From CAVQNQ01 sp963714205 (GTDB lineage Bacteria > Acidobacteriota > Terriglobia > Bryobacterales > Bryobacteraceae): a stretch of DNA of 64,000 bases. The translations under genes were made by a program, and so were the position numbers. A model generated the notes under the pieces. It made no database searches. It was not told where the DNA came from and worked only from the letters and a program-made list of their open reading frames with translations. The stretch is taken from assembly GCA_963714205.1 (NCBI GenBank), contig CAVQNQ010000004.1, forward strand, positions 806,001-870,000, in the 5' to 3' direction. Shown here in pieces: positions 1 through 8,576 of the stretch (within the stretch, counting starts at the first letter, position 1; each line of letters starts with the position of its first letter).

Positions 1-1362
1 AAGGCCCGCACGCTCGCCGGCATCGCTTTCGAGATCGACGACCGCGTGCGCGCGCGGGTCCGCGCCATGCTGCCCTTCAAACCCACCGGAGCGCAAAAGC
101 GCGTCATCAAGGAGATCGCCGAAGACATGCAGGCGCCGCGGCCCATGAACCGCCTGCTGCAGGGCGACGTGGGCAGCGGCAAGACCATCGTGGCCGCCGA
201 AGCCGCAGTCATTGCCATCGAGAACGGATATCAGGTAGCCGTGCTGGCGCCGACCGAAATTCTGGCGGCTCAGCACGCTTTCTACTTCAAGCAGATTCTA
301 GGAAAACTAGGCTATGTCACTCTGCTGCTTACTGGATCGTTCACCGGCCGCGAAAAAGTCCAGCTCAAGAGACTGGTCTCCGAAGGCCTGGCGCACGTAG
401 TTATTGGGACGCACGCGCTGCTCGAAAAGGACGTGGAGTTCAAGAATCTCGGCCTCGCCATCATCGACGAACAGCACCGCTTCGGTGTGCTCCAGCGCCT
501 CGGCCTGGTACAGAAGGCCGTTCATCCCGATGTCCTGGTGATGACCGCCACGCCCATTCCGCGCACGCTGGCCATGACGCTCTATGGCGATCTGGACGTC
601 TCCGTCATCGACGAGCTGCCGCCCGGCCGCAAGCCCATCGTTACGAAGCACGCCACCGCCGACCGCATCGAACAGGTCTACAGCTTCCTGAAGCGGCGGG
701 TCGAAGAGGGCCGCCAGGCCTACGTGGTCTACCCGGTGATCGAGGAATCCGAGACCCAGGCCATGAAGGCCGCTGAGAAAATGCACGAGCACCTCTCACG
801 CGAGGTCTTCCCCGATATCTCCGTGGGCCTGATGCACGGCCGCCTGGGCGCTGAGGAAAAGGAATCGGCGATGCAGCGCTTCAAGCAGGGCGAGATCAAG
901 ATCCTGGTCTCGACCACGGTGATCGAAGTGGGCGTGGATGTGCCCAACGCCACTGTCATGGTGATCGAGCAGGCCGAGCGCTTCGGGCTGGCCCAGATGC
1001 ACCAGTTGCGCGGGCGCGTGGGGCGCGGCGCCGCGCAGAGCTACTGCATCCTGGTAACCGAAAAGATGAACGACGCGGCCCGCGAGCGCATACGCACGCT
1101 GGTGGAATCCACCGACGGCTTCCACATCGCCGAGATGGATCTGCGGCTGCGCGGCCCGGGCGAGTTCTTCGGCACCAAACAGGCCGGGCTGCCCTCGCTG
1201 CGCGTGGCCAACATTCTGCGCGACGGCGAGATTCTCGAAATCGCCCGCCGCGAAGCCGTGGATTTCGTGGCGCGCCCGCCCTCCGACGAGGAGCTGCGCC
1301 GGGCCGTGGCCTACATCTGCGACCACTGGCAGCGCCGCTACGGGCTGGTGACGGTGGGCTGA
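1..1362 (+). CDS. recG: ATP-dependent DNA helicase RecG (5' end missing)
   Basis: RecG is a superfamily 2 helicase that remodels stalled replication forks and Holliday junctions. The reading frame is open from the first base, so the N-terminal wedge domain lies outside the window. What remains is the motor: Walker A GDVGSGKT, the DEQH box (IIDEQHRFG), TATPIPRTLAM (motif III region), and the C-terminal helicase half with TTVIEVGVDVPNA and the LRGRVGRG motif VI, followed by the RecG tail (DLRLRGPGEFFGTKQ). These motifs together are specific for RecG rather than PriA or Mfd. The stop codon shares one base with the rsmD start (TGATG), so the two genes are probably co-translated. Confidence 0.96.
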   Translation, partial: KARTLAGIAFEIDDRVRARVRAMLPFKPTGAQKRVIKEIAEDMQAPRPMNRLLQGDVGSGKTIVAAEAAVIAIENGYQVAVLAPTEILAAQHAFYFKQILGKLGYVTLLLTGSFTGREKVQLKRLVSEGLAHVVIGTHALLEKDVEFKNLGLAIIDEQHRFGVLQRLGLVQKAVHPDVLVMTATPIPRTLAMTLYGDLDVSVIDELPPGRKPIVTKHATADRIEQVYSFLKRRVEEGRQAYVVYPVIEESETQAMKAAEKMHEHLSREVFPDISVGLMHGRLGAEEKESAMQRFKQGEIKILVSTTVIEVGVDVPNATVMVIEQAERFGLAQMHQLRGRVGRGAAQSYCILVTEKMNDAARERIRTLVESTDGFHIAEMDLRLRGPGEFFGTKQAGLPSLRVANILRDGEILEIARREAVDFVARPPSDEELRRAVAYICDHWQRRYGLVTVG

Positions 1363-1883
1363 TGCGGGTGATTGCCGGCGAGTTCCGTTCGCGCCGCTTG
1401 AAGAGCATTCCCGGCGCGGCCACGCGTCCCACGCCCGATCGCCTGCGCGAGACGCTCTTCGACATCCTGGCGCCGCGCATCCCCGGCGCGGTCTTCGTGG
1501 ACGCCTATGCCGGCACGGGAGCGGTGGGAATCGAGGCGCTCAGCCGCGGCGCGTCGCACGCCTATTTCCTGGAGCGCAACCGTGCCGCGCTGGAAGCTAT
1601 TCGCGAGAACCTGGCCGCGCTGCGCCTGGAATTGCGCGCCACGGTGGTGGCGGGGCCGGTGCTGTTGACCATCGAGCGCTTCCGCGCCGATATTGTCTTT
1701 CTGGACCCGCCCTACGATTCGGAGCGCGAATACGCCACCGTGCTGGAGATATTAGGAAAGGCGCCTGCGGGGTTGGTGGTGGCGCAGCACTCGGTGCGGC
1801 TGGAGCTAGAGGATAGCTATGGCGCGCTGCGGAGAACGAGAGTGCTCAGGCAGGGTGATAATTCGTTGAGCTTCTACGGGTGA
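1362..1883 (+). CDS. rsmD: 16S rRNA (guanine966-N2)-methyltransferase RsmD
   Basis: This SAM-dependent enzyme methylates G966 of 16S rRNA during small-subunit assembly. The 173-residue product has the family's usual length. It starts with the typical MRVIAGEFRSR, has the SAM-binding motif I around residues 47-60 (VDAYAGTGAVGIEAL), and the N-methyltransferase catalytic motif DPPY at about 115-118. RPTPDRLRETLFD near residue 22 is another family signature. Its ATG overlaps the recG stop by one base. It ends two bases before the convergent ligase gene. Confidence 0.95.
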   Translation: MRVIAGEFRSRRLKSIPGAATRPTPDRLRETLFDILAPRIPGAVFVDAYAGTGAVGIEALSRGASHAYFLERNRAALEAIRENLAALRLELRATVVAGPVLLTIERFRADIVFLDPPYDSEREYATVLEILGKAPAGLVVAQHSVRLELEDSYGALRRTRVLRQGDNSLSFYG

Positions 1884-1885
1884 GA

Positions 1886-3556
1886 TCACTCCCACCGGCC
1901 CCTTTCCCTTAGCTTGCGGGCTTCCTCGCTCGCCATCTCTTGCAGGCGCGGCACGTCCACCTTGGCCGTGCGGTTCAGCGGCATGGTCCCCGGCTCCAGG
2001 ATCACGTAGTGCAGCGGTCGCATGTAGGATGTCAGCGAGCGCGCATGGCGGCGCAGATCGGCTTCGTCGATTTCGGCGCCTGGCCGCTTCTCGACAAATG
2101 CCACGATAGCTTCGTGCCAGATGTGGTGCGGGTGCCCCACCGCTCCCACCCTGGCGACGCCCTCCAGCGCGGCGAAATGGTTCTCCACGTCGCCGGGAAA
2201 GACCTGGTAGCCCGCCGGCTTCAGAACCCACTTGGCCCGCCCTGAAAAATGCAAGCCGTACTCGCCGGCATGGCCCATATCGCCTGTGTAGAGCCAGCCA
2301 TCCGTGGAGAGCGCCGCGGCGGTGGCTGGTAAGTCGTTGACATAGCCCAGGAAATTCTGCGGCCCAGCGAAACAGATGTGGCCGACCTCCCCGGGCGCGA
2401 GCGCGCGGCCCGCCCTGCCATCTTGCCGCATGGGTTCCCGGATCGAAAACGGATAGGCCGGCATGGCCCAGCCGATGCCGCGCGCCACCTGGTCCGCATC
2501 CGGCGTCACGGCGGTGTAGGTGCAGAATCCCGAGGCCTCCGTCAGCCCCAAACCCGTGGCGATCGCCGGCGCCATCTCGAGCATGCGGTCGAGGAACGCG
2601 CGCGGCACGGCCTGCCCGCCGTAGACCGCTTTCTGAAGGCTGCCCAGGTTGCGCCGCCGGTAATCCGCCGTGCGCCACTCCAGCTCGAACATGGCTGGAA
2701 TCTGCCCCAGCAGCGTGACGCCGTGCCGCTCGATGGCCTCCAGCGATTTCGCGGGGTCGAAGATCTCCAGGGTGACCGCCGTGCCGCCCATGAACAGCGA
2801 GGTCAGGAGGATCTCGGCCTGGCCGCCCACGTGCGAGGCCGGCAGGTTACACAGCGCCCTCTGGTCCGGTCCGAAACCGAAGGCCGTACCCAGGCACAGA
2901 TTTTGACACGTGATCCCGCGGTGCGAGAGCAGGGCGGGCTTGGGCGAACCCGTCGTGCCGGTAGTGAAGATCACCTGTGCGCCGTCATATTCGGTGACGC
3001 CGGCGCTATCCGGCGCCGTCTGACCTTCCCCGCGTGCCAGCACATCGGCCAGGCTCACGGCGCCGGGGATACACTCGCCCGCGGTCGCCAGTTGCAGAAG
3101 GTGCTCCACCGAGCCGCATCTCCGTAGCACGGCCTCAGCCACGGCTCCGAAATCCGCCGCACCTATCTTCCCCGGAAAGGCGTAGCCGCGCGCGCCGACC
3201 GCCTCCACGCACCGCAGCACCTCGGCCGGCTGCAAGCGCAAGTCCAGAGGCGCGTGAATCACCCCCAGGCGGAAGCACGCGAACTCCAGCAGAATATGCT
3301 CATCGGCCAACGGGAGCGAGGCCGCCAGGAAGTCGCCTTTGCGGAAACCCAGGGAGGCCAAGCCAGCCGCCAGGGCCCGCGAGCCGTGCAGCAAGCGCGC
3401 CCATGTCAACTCGGTGCCGCGCGTGGCGTTTACCAACGCGGCATCGTTCGGCTTCCGCGCCGCCCAGAAGTCCAGGGCGCGGTGGATTAAATGGGCTTCG
3501 CGAAACGCGGTCTCAAACCGTTCCAGCGTGACCAGGGGAATGGGGGAAGCGCTCAT
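1886..3556 (-). CDS. AMP-forming acyl-CoA synthetase/ligase
   Basis: A member of the ANL adenylate-forming family, which activates a carboxylic acid as acyl-AMP and usually passes it to CoA. The 556 residues are full length for the family. Visible motifs are the P-loop TTGTTGSPK at residues 198-206, the YTGDMG aspartate motif in the second half, the FSGRAK hinge, the GYQVFPGDVE stretch of the C-terminal subdomain, and the catalytic lysine context NRTAKVDV near the end. The substrate cannot be told from sequence; medium or long fatty acids, or aryl acids, are possible. The gene starts nine bases after the gspD stop on the same strand, so it may be the last gene of the secretion operon. Confidence 0.85.
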   Translation of the reverse strand: MSASPIPLVTLERFETAFREAHLIHRALDFWAARKPNDAALVNATRGTELTWARLLHGSRALAAGLASLGFRKGDFLAASLPLADEHILLEFACFRLGVIHAPLDLRLQPAEVLRCVEAVGARGYAFPGKIGAADFGAVAEAVLRRCGSVEHLLQLATAGECIPGAVSLADVLARGEGQTAPDSAGVTEYDGAQVIFTTGTTGSPKPALLSHRGITCQNLCLGTAFGFGPDQRALCNLPASHVGGQAEILLTSLFMGGTAVTLEIFDPAKSLEAIERHGVTLLGQIPAMFELEWRTADYRRRNLGSLQKAVYGGQAVPRAFLDRMLEMAPAIATGLGLTEASGFCTYTAVTPDADQVARGIGWAMPAYPFSIREPMRQDGRAGRALAPGEVGHICFAGPQNFLGYVNDLPATAAALSTDGWLYTGDMGHAGEYGLHFSGRAKWVLKPAGYQVFPGDVENHFAALEGVARVGAVGHPHHIWHEAIVAFVEKRPGAEIDEADLRRHARSLTSYMRPLHYVILEPGTMPLNRTAKVDVPRLQEMASEEARKLRERGRWE

Positions 3557-3565
3557 ATTCCGCAG

Positions 3566-5932
3566 TCATTCGTCCTTCATCAACTTTTGGATCTGCTTCA
3601 GGTTGCTCTTAATTTCGTCGGAGGCTTCCACCATCTGGTTGGTGTCGTAGATCACGCGCGGCGTCAGGAAGATGATCAGTTCCGTCCGCGAAGTGTTGTA
3701 GCTCTTGGAGCCGAAAAGCAATCCCAATCCCGGAATCCGGTCGAGCACCGGGATGCCTGACGTCGTCTGCCCATGGTGTTCCATGATGGCGCCCCCGATC
3801 GCGATGGTATCGCCATCCTGCACGGTCACCTGCGTGCTCACGGAGCGGTTTGAAAACGAGGTGGATTGAACGGCCGTGTTGACGCCGTCCGGCGGCGGTT
3901 CGGGGGCGCTCACCTGCTGGTTGATTACCATGGTCACGATTCCGCTGGAATTCACGTGCGCCACGATCGAAAGCGTAACACCGGTGCTCTGGCTGCCGAT
4001 AGTATTGGCGAACGCGCTGGTTCCGCTGACCTGAACGGGGCTGACGGCCTGCGAGGTAGCCACCGGCACCTGGTCGCCCACGTTCATCGTCGCCGGTATG
4101 CTGTCAGTGGCGATGATGCTGGGCGCGGAGACCACGCGCGTGCGGGTGGAGTTCTCCGAGGCGTTCAATACTCCCAGCAGCTCATGACTGCGCTGGAGAA
4201 TGAGGGCGCCTCCCGAAACCGCCAGGCCCGCGGTGCCGGCGAGGGCGGTGAGAGTGCGGCCCGTAGCGACTCCACTGGTGTCTTTCTTATCGAGATACGC
4301 CTGCAAACCCGCGCTGAAGGCGCCGGTCAGATCGACCTCGTAGATTTTGGCGTCGATCAGCACCTGGCGAGGCGCCACATCCAGTTGCCGGAGCAGGTCC
4401 TTAATCTCCTCAATGTCCTCGGGCGTTCCCTGGATGATCAGGGTGTTGTCAAAGGGATTGGGCACCACGTGCGGAATCCTGGGCGCTGCTCCTCCCGTAG
4501 CGGCGCTGGCGCCCAGATAGGAGCCCGTGAGATCGGTGCGCCCGGCCGTGCCTGCGGCCGTCGGGGGGACGTTCGTCAGGCCACCAGCGTAATTGTAGGT
4601 CCCGCCGTAGCCCATCCCCCCGCCGTAACCCATCCCGCCGCCGTAACCCATCCCTCCGCCATAACCCATCCCGCCGCCGTAACCCATTCCCCCGCCATAA
4701 CCCATTCCACCGTTGCCCATGCCGCCGTAGCCCATACCACCGTTGCCCATGCCGCCATAACCCATGCCACCGTAGCCCACCCCGCCTCCGGACATGCCGT
4801 TGTAGCCCATGCCCGCCGCGACCATGCTGCTGTTCATTTGCTGAGCCAAGCCCATGAGCATCCCAATATTTCCGGTATAGAGCGCCATGATGGCCATGGC
4901 TACCGTTTCGGCGCGGCCGTACTTCAGGCGGTACACAAAGGGGCGGCTGGTGCCGGTGCCCACTTTTATGGGGACATCCAGCTTGTCGATCCAGGTTTTG
5001 ACCTCTTGGAAGATGCCCGGATTGGGCGCCACCGCGATCAAAGTCGAGATGCGGTCCACCGCGATGAACTTGACCGACGCCTCCTTCTCGGACAAGGCAT
5101 ACGCCTTGAACACCGACTCCAGGTCTTTGACCAGGTCGCTCGGACGGCTGTTGGTGACGTCGAACAGCTTCACACGCTGGCCGGCAAAGGTATCGCTGTC
5201 GAACAGGGCGATCAGCTCCAGCATGCGCTTCATGTTGCGGCTGTTGTCTTCGATCAGCAACAGATTGGCCGGATCGTAGGTCGAAATGGTCGCGCCCTCG
5301 CCCAGAAACGGTGTGATCAGCTTGACGATCTCCGTCGAGGTGACGTACTTGAGGAAGACCAGGTTGAGGATCATCCGTTCATCGTCCGGCAGGGTCTTGG
5401 GATCCGGATTGACCACCGGACTCATGGGGAGCTGCGAGACCGCCTTGATGGGCACGATGCGGTACAGGTCGCCCACCTGCACCATGGTGGCCCCGTTCAC
5501 CCGCAGAATGGTCTCCAGCAAAGGCATAAGGTCCACGGACCGCACCTCGCCGTAGGTGTAGATGGTCACCGAGCCCTTCACCGCGGGATCCAGAATATAG
5601 TTGATCTTCAGCCGCTTGGCGAGGATGTCGATCATCTCGGTAAGACTCACGTTGTCGAGCAGGAATCCGCCGCTATCGGTGAGGCGGGCCGCCGCAGCCG
5701 CGGGAGGCGCCGCGGGTGCGGCTGTCTGCGGAGCCGGCGCGGGGGCATTTGCCGTGCCGGCGGGCGCGGCCGGAGGGGGCGGGGCCGGCTGCGGTGCGGC
5801 CGGCTGTTCAGGCTGCGGCTGCGGATTGGGCGTGGGCCTCCATACCACCTGAGCGGATACCACTGAGAAGGGGGCGGCCGCCAGACAGGCGGTCAATATC
5901 AAGCGAAGCAAGGCATGGCGCATCTGTGTCAT
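3566..5932 (-). CDS. gspD: Type II secretion secretin GspD
   Basis: GspD forms the outer-membrane channel through which folded exoproteins leave the cell. The start chosen is the ATG that overlaps the preceding stop as ATGA, giving 788 residues. In order it has a signal peptide ending near VVSAQ, a Pro/Ala-rich linker, an N0 domain (about 88-155, LLDNVSLTEMIDIL), and N1-N3 domains (FLKYVTSTEIVKLI, then VVPNPFDNTLIIQGTPEDI). The C-terminal secretin pore domain carries VPVATSQ and the terminal FGSKSYNTSRTELIIFLTP. About 70 residues of Gly-Met-Tyr repeats interrupt the N3 region. No S-domain for a pilotin is evident. It closes the gspE-to-D run. Confidence 0.93.
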   Translation of the reverse strand: MTQMRHALLRLILTACLAAAPFSVVSAQVVWRPTPNPQPQPEQPAAPQPAPPPPAAPAGTANAPAPAPQTAAPAAPPAAAAARLTDSGGFLLDNVSLTEMIDILAKRLKINYILDPAVKGSVTIYTYGEVRSVDLMPLLETILRVNGATMVQVGDLYRIVPIKAVSQLPMSPVVNPDPKTLPDDERMILNLVFLKYVTSTEIVKLITPFLGEGATISTYDPANLLLIEDNSRNMKRMLELIALFDSDTFAGQRVKLFDVTNSRPSDLVKDLESVFKAYALSEKEASVKFIAVDRISTLIAVAPNPGIFQEVKTWIDKLDVPIKVGTGTSRPFVYRLKYGRAETVAMAIMALYTGNIGMLMGLAQQMNSSMVAAGMGYNGMSGGGVGYGGMGYGGMGNGGMGYGGMGNGGMGYGGGMGYGGGMGYGGGMGYGGGMGYGGGMGYGGTYNYAGGLTNVPPTAAGTAGRTDLTGSYLGASAATGGAAPRIPHVVPNPFDNTLIIQGTPEDIEEIKDLLRQLDVAPRQVLIDAKIYEVDLTGAFSAGLQAYLDKKDTSGVATGRTLTALAGTAGLAVSGGALILQRSHELLGVLNASENSTRTRVVSAPSIIATDSIPATMNVGDQVPVATSQAVSPVQVSGTSAFANTIGSQSTGVTLSIVAHVNSSGIVTMVINQQVSAPEPPPDGVNTAVQSTSFSNRSVSTQVTVQDGDTIAIGGAIMEHHGQTTSGIPVLDRIPGLGLLFGSKSYNTSRTELIIFLTPRVIYDTNQMVEASDEIKSNLKQIQKLMKDE
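4601..4812 (-). repeat. Coding minisatellite in gspD (Gly/Met/Tyr repeats)
   Basis: About twelve head-to-tail copies of a 15-18 base unit that encode GGMGYG or GGGMGYG, near residues 373-444 of GspD. Copies differ mainly at third codon positions, and the reading frame is kept throughout. The stretch falls inside a periplasmic N-domain loop that is normally short. Such arrays can change length by slippage or recombination. Confidence 0.85.
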
Positions 5933-6651
5933 CTTCCTACCGGTTCCCACCGGCACTGCGGACCGAAAAGCGTCATCACCGAATTCTTGCGGTAGCCATC
6001 CACCACCGTTCCCACGGGCATCGTGTCATTGGGCGCGCAAACACGAAAGCCGCTGCCGGTGTCGCCACCCGGTCCCATCGGCGCGGCTGCGGCGGGAGGC
6101 GCCGCCGGTAACGGTGGTGGCGCGGTTTGGACCTGCGTGGTTGCGGAGGTGTCCCGGGTCGTGCGATCTTCCAGCTCATCGGTCAGCTTATGAATCACTT
6201 TACCGTCCCACTCCAGGGCGATCTCCCGGCTGTTCACGTCCACCAACTTGAACGGGCCGATCATCTCGCCCGGACGAACCTCCTGGTGCGGCGCCTTAGC
6301 GTTTACGCTCATCACCGCCACGGGGCCATCGCCCAGGTTCATCATGCCGTGATAAGCCGGCAGGGGCGGCACCGGTTTGGGCGGCGGAGGAGGCGGCACC
6401 TCCACCACCACGGTGGAACTGCGGGAGCGGTCGAAGAGCATCTTGTCAGCAATGGCCGCGTAATTGGAAGCCAGCACGCCCGGAGCGGGCGCGAGCGGCG
6501 TGAAGCGCGGCGGCGGCCCGGGATCCACCTTGCGGTTCAGCATGGCCCTCTCGCGCGCCGCGGCATTGCGCCAATAGCTGCGAAGCTCGAAACCCGCCCA
6601 AGCCACCGCGGCCACCAGCACCACATCCAGAACGAGCAGCCTGCGATTCAA
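5929..6651 (-). CDS. GspC/PilP-like inner-membrane protein of the type II system
   Basis: GspC-type proteins sit in the inner membrane and contact the secretin. The 240-residue product has one N-terminal membrane helix (LLVLDVVLVAAVAWAGF), a periplasmic proline-rich linker (VPPPPPPKPVPPLP), and then a small beta domain resembling the HR/PilP fold (GPVAVMSVN through IALEWDGKVIHKL). A second Pro/Ala linker leads to a C-terminal tail with two cysteines instead of a PDZ domain. The start is TTG, overlapping the gspM-like stop, with GGGGAGGG about eight bases upstream. Position just before gspD and topology support the call; sequence similarity to classical GspC is weak. Confidence 0.72.
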   Translation of the reverse strand: MNRRLLVLDVVLVAAVAWAGFELRSYWRNAAARERAMLNRKVDPGPPPRFTPLAPAPGVLASNYAAIADKMLFDRSRSSTVVVEVPPPPPPKPVPPLPAYHGMMNLGDGPVAVMSVNAKAPHQEVRPGEMIGPFKLVDVNSREIALEWDGKVIHKLTDELEDRTTRDTSATTQVQTAPPPLPAAPPAAAAPMGPGGDTGSGFRVCAPNDTMPVGTVVDGYRKNSVMTLFGPQCRWEPVGR

Positions 6652-7247
6652 AATCCGGCCCTCCCCTTCTTGTCAGGAACCAGCCTGCGCGGCACCACGC
6701 CGGACAGAGCCAGCCGCACCTGGATATTCTTTTTCTTGTCCGAGCCTCCGGTGATCTGGATATCGTCGGTGGCCAGAAGCTCCGGCTCGTTGGCCAGCGC
6801 TGCCAGGAAATTCACCAGTTGCTCGATTCCGCAGCTGAACGTCTCGGCGACGGACACCACGCCGTAGTCGTCGCCCAGCGGTTTGGGCTGCGGCATGGAC
6901 TCCACGCCTTTCACGTCGAATCCATTGGCCTTGGCCACCTTCTGAATGATCTCGACGAGCTGCGCCTGCGCCTGCTGTGCCGTGGGAGCGTCGATGATGC
7001 CCTTCTCGCGGCCTTGGAGCTCGGCGCTGGCTTGTTTGAGCAAAGCTTCTTCGCCGGGCAGCGTGGCGGCTTTGCGCCGCAATGCGTCGAGGCGCTTCTC
7101 CGCCAGGGGAACCGAATTCACGGCCTGCACCACGGCCGGCCCGCTGTCGCCTCCCGTGAAGATCCGCAAGGCCGCGACAGCCCAGATGGCCAATACTCCC
7201 ACCACCCACGGAAGCGTGCGCTGTTTCATTCCGCTCACCCCGCTCAT
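6648..7247 (-). CDS. GspM/PilO-like assembly platform protein
   Basis: GspM and PilO proteins form the inner-membrane platform with GspL and GspF. The 199-residue product has one membrane helix close to the N terminus (LPWVVGVLAIWAVAAL), a coiled-coil stretch (residues about 45-100, rich in Lys, Glu, Leu and Ala), and a C-terminal ferredoxin-like domain suggested by alternating hydrophobic strands. Its ATG overlaps the gspL-like stop as ATGA. An internal ATG at 7229 is an alternative start. The call rests on topology, size and order (L, M, C, D) more than on conserved residues. Confidence 0.7.
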   Translation of the reverse strand: MSGVSGMKQRTLPWVVGVLAIWAVAALRIFTGGDSGPAVVQAVNSVPLAEKRLDALRRKAATLPGEEALLKQASAELQGREKGIIDAPTAQQAQAQLVEIIQKVAKANGFDVKGVESMPQPKPLGDDYGVVSVAETFSCGIEQLVNFLAALANEPELLATDDIQITGGSDKKKNIQVRLALSGVVPRRLVPDKKGRAGF

Positions 7248-8572
7248 CGCGTGTTCTCCCGGTTGGTGTGGATCTGGAACAGCTCGCCCGAGCCGCTGCG
7301 CGGCGCCATATCCAGCACCGAGTTCTTGAACAGCGGTGAGGAATCCAGAATCTTGAGCAGCGGCGCCGCCTGGGGCGCTTCGCCGGAAAGCCGCGCCGTA
7401 TCGCGCGCGAGGTCAATGGAGTTGGTCCAGGCGGGAGGCTCCAGCAACCGCGTCAGCTCCTTGAGCGAATCCAGATCGTTCTGCGTCTGGCGGCGGAACC
7501 GGTCCAGCAGCTCGCTGCGCGCCCGGACGCGGGTGATCTCGCGCTCGGCGGCGGCCGCACGCTGGGCTTGCGGCTCGCAGCGCGCGATCTCCGCGTTGAG
7601 CCGGCCCAGATAGCGCCGCTCGCTGATCCGCGCGTAAATCGCCAGAGCCCCGGCCGCCAGGATCAGCAGCGCCGCCAGCACCACGGTGGGGATGAACACC
7701 GCGCGCGAGTTGAGTTTGCGGTACTCGGCCGGCAGCACGTTGGCCGACGGCGCCAGCCGCGGACAAGCCCCGGCCAGCGCGGTGGCGTACGGCAGCGCGT
7801 TGCGCGCAAGATCGTTCTCCACCGGGTTGAGGATGGGCTTGGGAAGAACGCGCTCCAGCTCCAGCGCCTCGGTTTCCGGCGGCAGCCGCAGTTCGGCCAT
7901 GGCCAGCGCGGCGGCGCGCTCAGCCGGCAGTTGGAACTCGCCGGAGAAGACCGGGCGTGCGGGGCTCTCGCCATAAACCTCGACGCTACCCGTGCCCGAA
8001 CGGCTGAAGGCAACGAAACCGTTCTCCCACTCAGGCCCCGCCCCGCCGTTCAGTTGGATGGCGGCGTGCACCGCGGCCGCCGAAAAGGTGAAGCCGGAAA
8101 CACCGATACCCGCCTCGGTGAAGAGCTGGATGTAATGGTCCGCCACCGCGCGCCGCACGATTCCCACCAGCACCGCGCCGAAAGCCAGCGGCGACCAGCC
8201 CCACGAAATCTCATCTTCCCCGTATGGATGCAGCGAATCGAGCTGGAAGCGGATGGCGGCCGCGGTGTCCTTAGAAGCCACGCCCGCGAGCGCCACCACC
8301 CGCACGATTACGTCGCGCCGCGGCAGCAGCACGGCCGCGCTCACGTGCCCCAGCCCCAGCGAGCGCAGAAAGCGGCTGTACTCAGCCCCCCATTCGGCCG
8401 CGGGGCGCGCGGCGAAACCCGCGATCTTGAGCCGCCCCAGCACCTTCACGCGCGAAGGCCGCACGCGCGCCGCTACCACCTCCAGGTCGGCGGGGCCGAT
8501 TTCGATGCCTACGCCGGAGCCGAAGGCCAGCAGCTTGCGAACATCTTTGGGAATGTGGATATCGAACGCCAT
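7244..8572 (-). CDS. GspL/PilM-PilN-like protein of the type II system
   Basis: GspL links the cytoplasmic ATPase GspE to the membrane platform. The 442-residue product starts with an actin-like cytoplasmic half (GIEIGPADLEVVAARV is the PilM-type opening), has a single membrane helix at about residues 290-312 (VVLAALLILAAGALAIYA), then a coiled coil and a small periplasmic domain. This is the architecture of GspL, equivalent to PilM fused to PilN. It follows gspK by four bases and overlaps the next gene by four, so production of L, M and C is probably coupled. Confidence 0.78.
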   Translation of the reverse strand: MAFDIHIPKDVRKLLAFGSGVGIEIGPADLEVVAARVRPSRVKVLGRLKIAGFAARPAAEWGAEYSRFLRSLGLGHVSAAVLLPRRDVIVRVVALAGVASKDTAAAIRFQLDSLHPYGEDEISWGWSPLAFGAVLVGIVRRAVADHYIQLFTEAGIGVSGFTFSAAAVHAAIQLNGGAGPEWENGFVAFSRSGTGSVEVYGESPARPVFSGEFQLPAERAAALAMAELRLPPETEALELERVLPKPILNPVENDLARNALPYATALAGACPRLAPSANVLPAEYRKLNSRAVFIPTVVLAALLILAAGALAIYARISERRYLGRLNAEIARCEPQAQRAAAAEREITRVRARSELLDRFRRQTQNDLDSLKELTRLLEPPAWTNSIDLARDTARLSGEAPQAAPLLKILDSSPLFKNSVLDMAPRSGSGELFQIHTNRENTR

Positions 8573-8576
8573 GGGA

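Noticed and set aside
4601..4812. Possible CRISPR array, from its regular short repeats
   Set aside because: There are no spacers, the units are 15-18 bases head to tail, and they are in frame within gspD.
3866..5866. Long plus-strand open frame of 666 codons opposite gspD
   Set aside because: It is an antisense shadow of the secretin gene, with a His/Arg-rich product and no family match; the GC-rich codon pattern of gspD explains its lack of stops.
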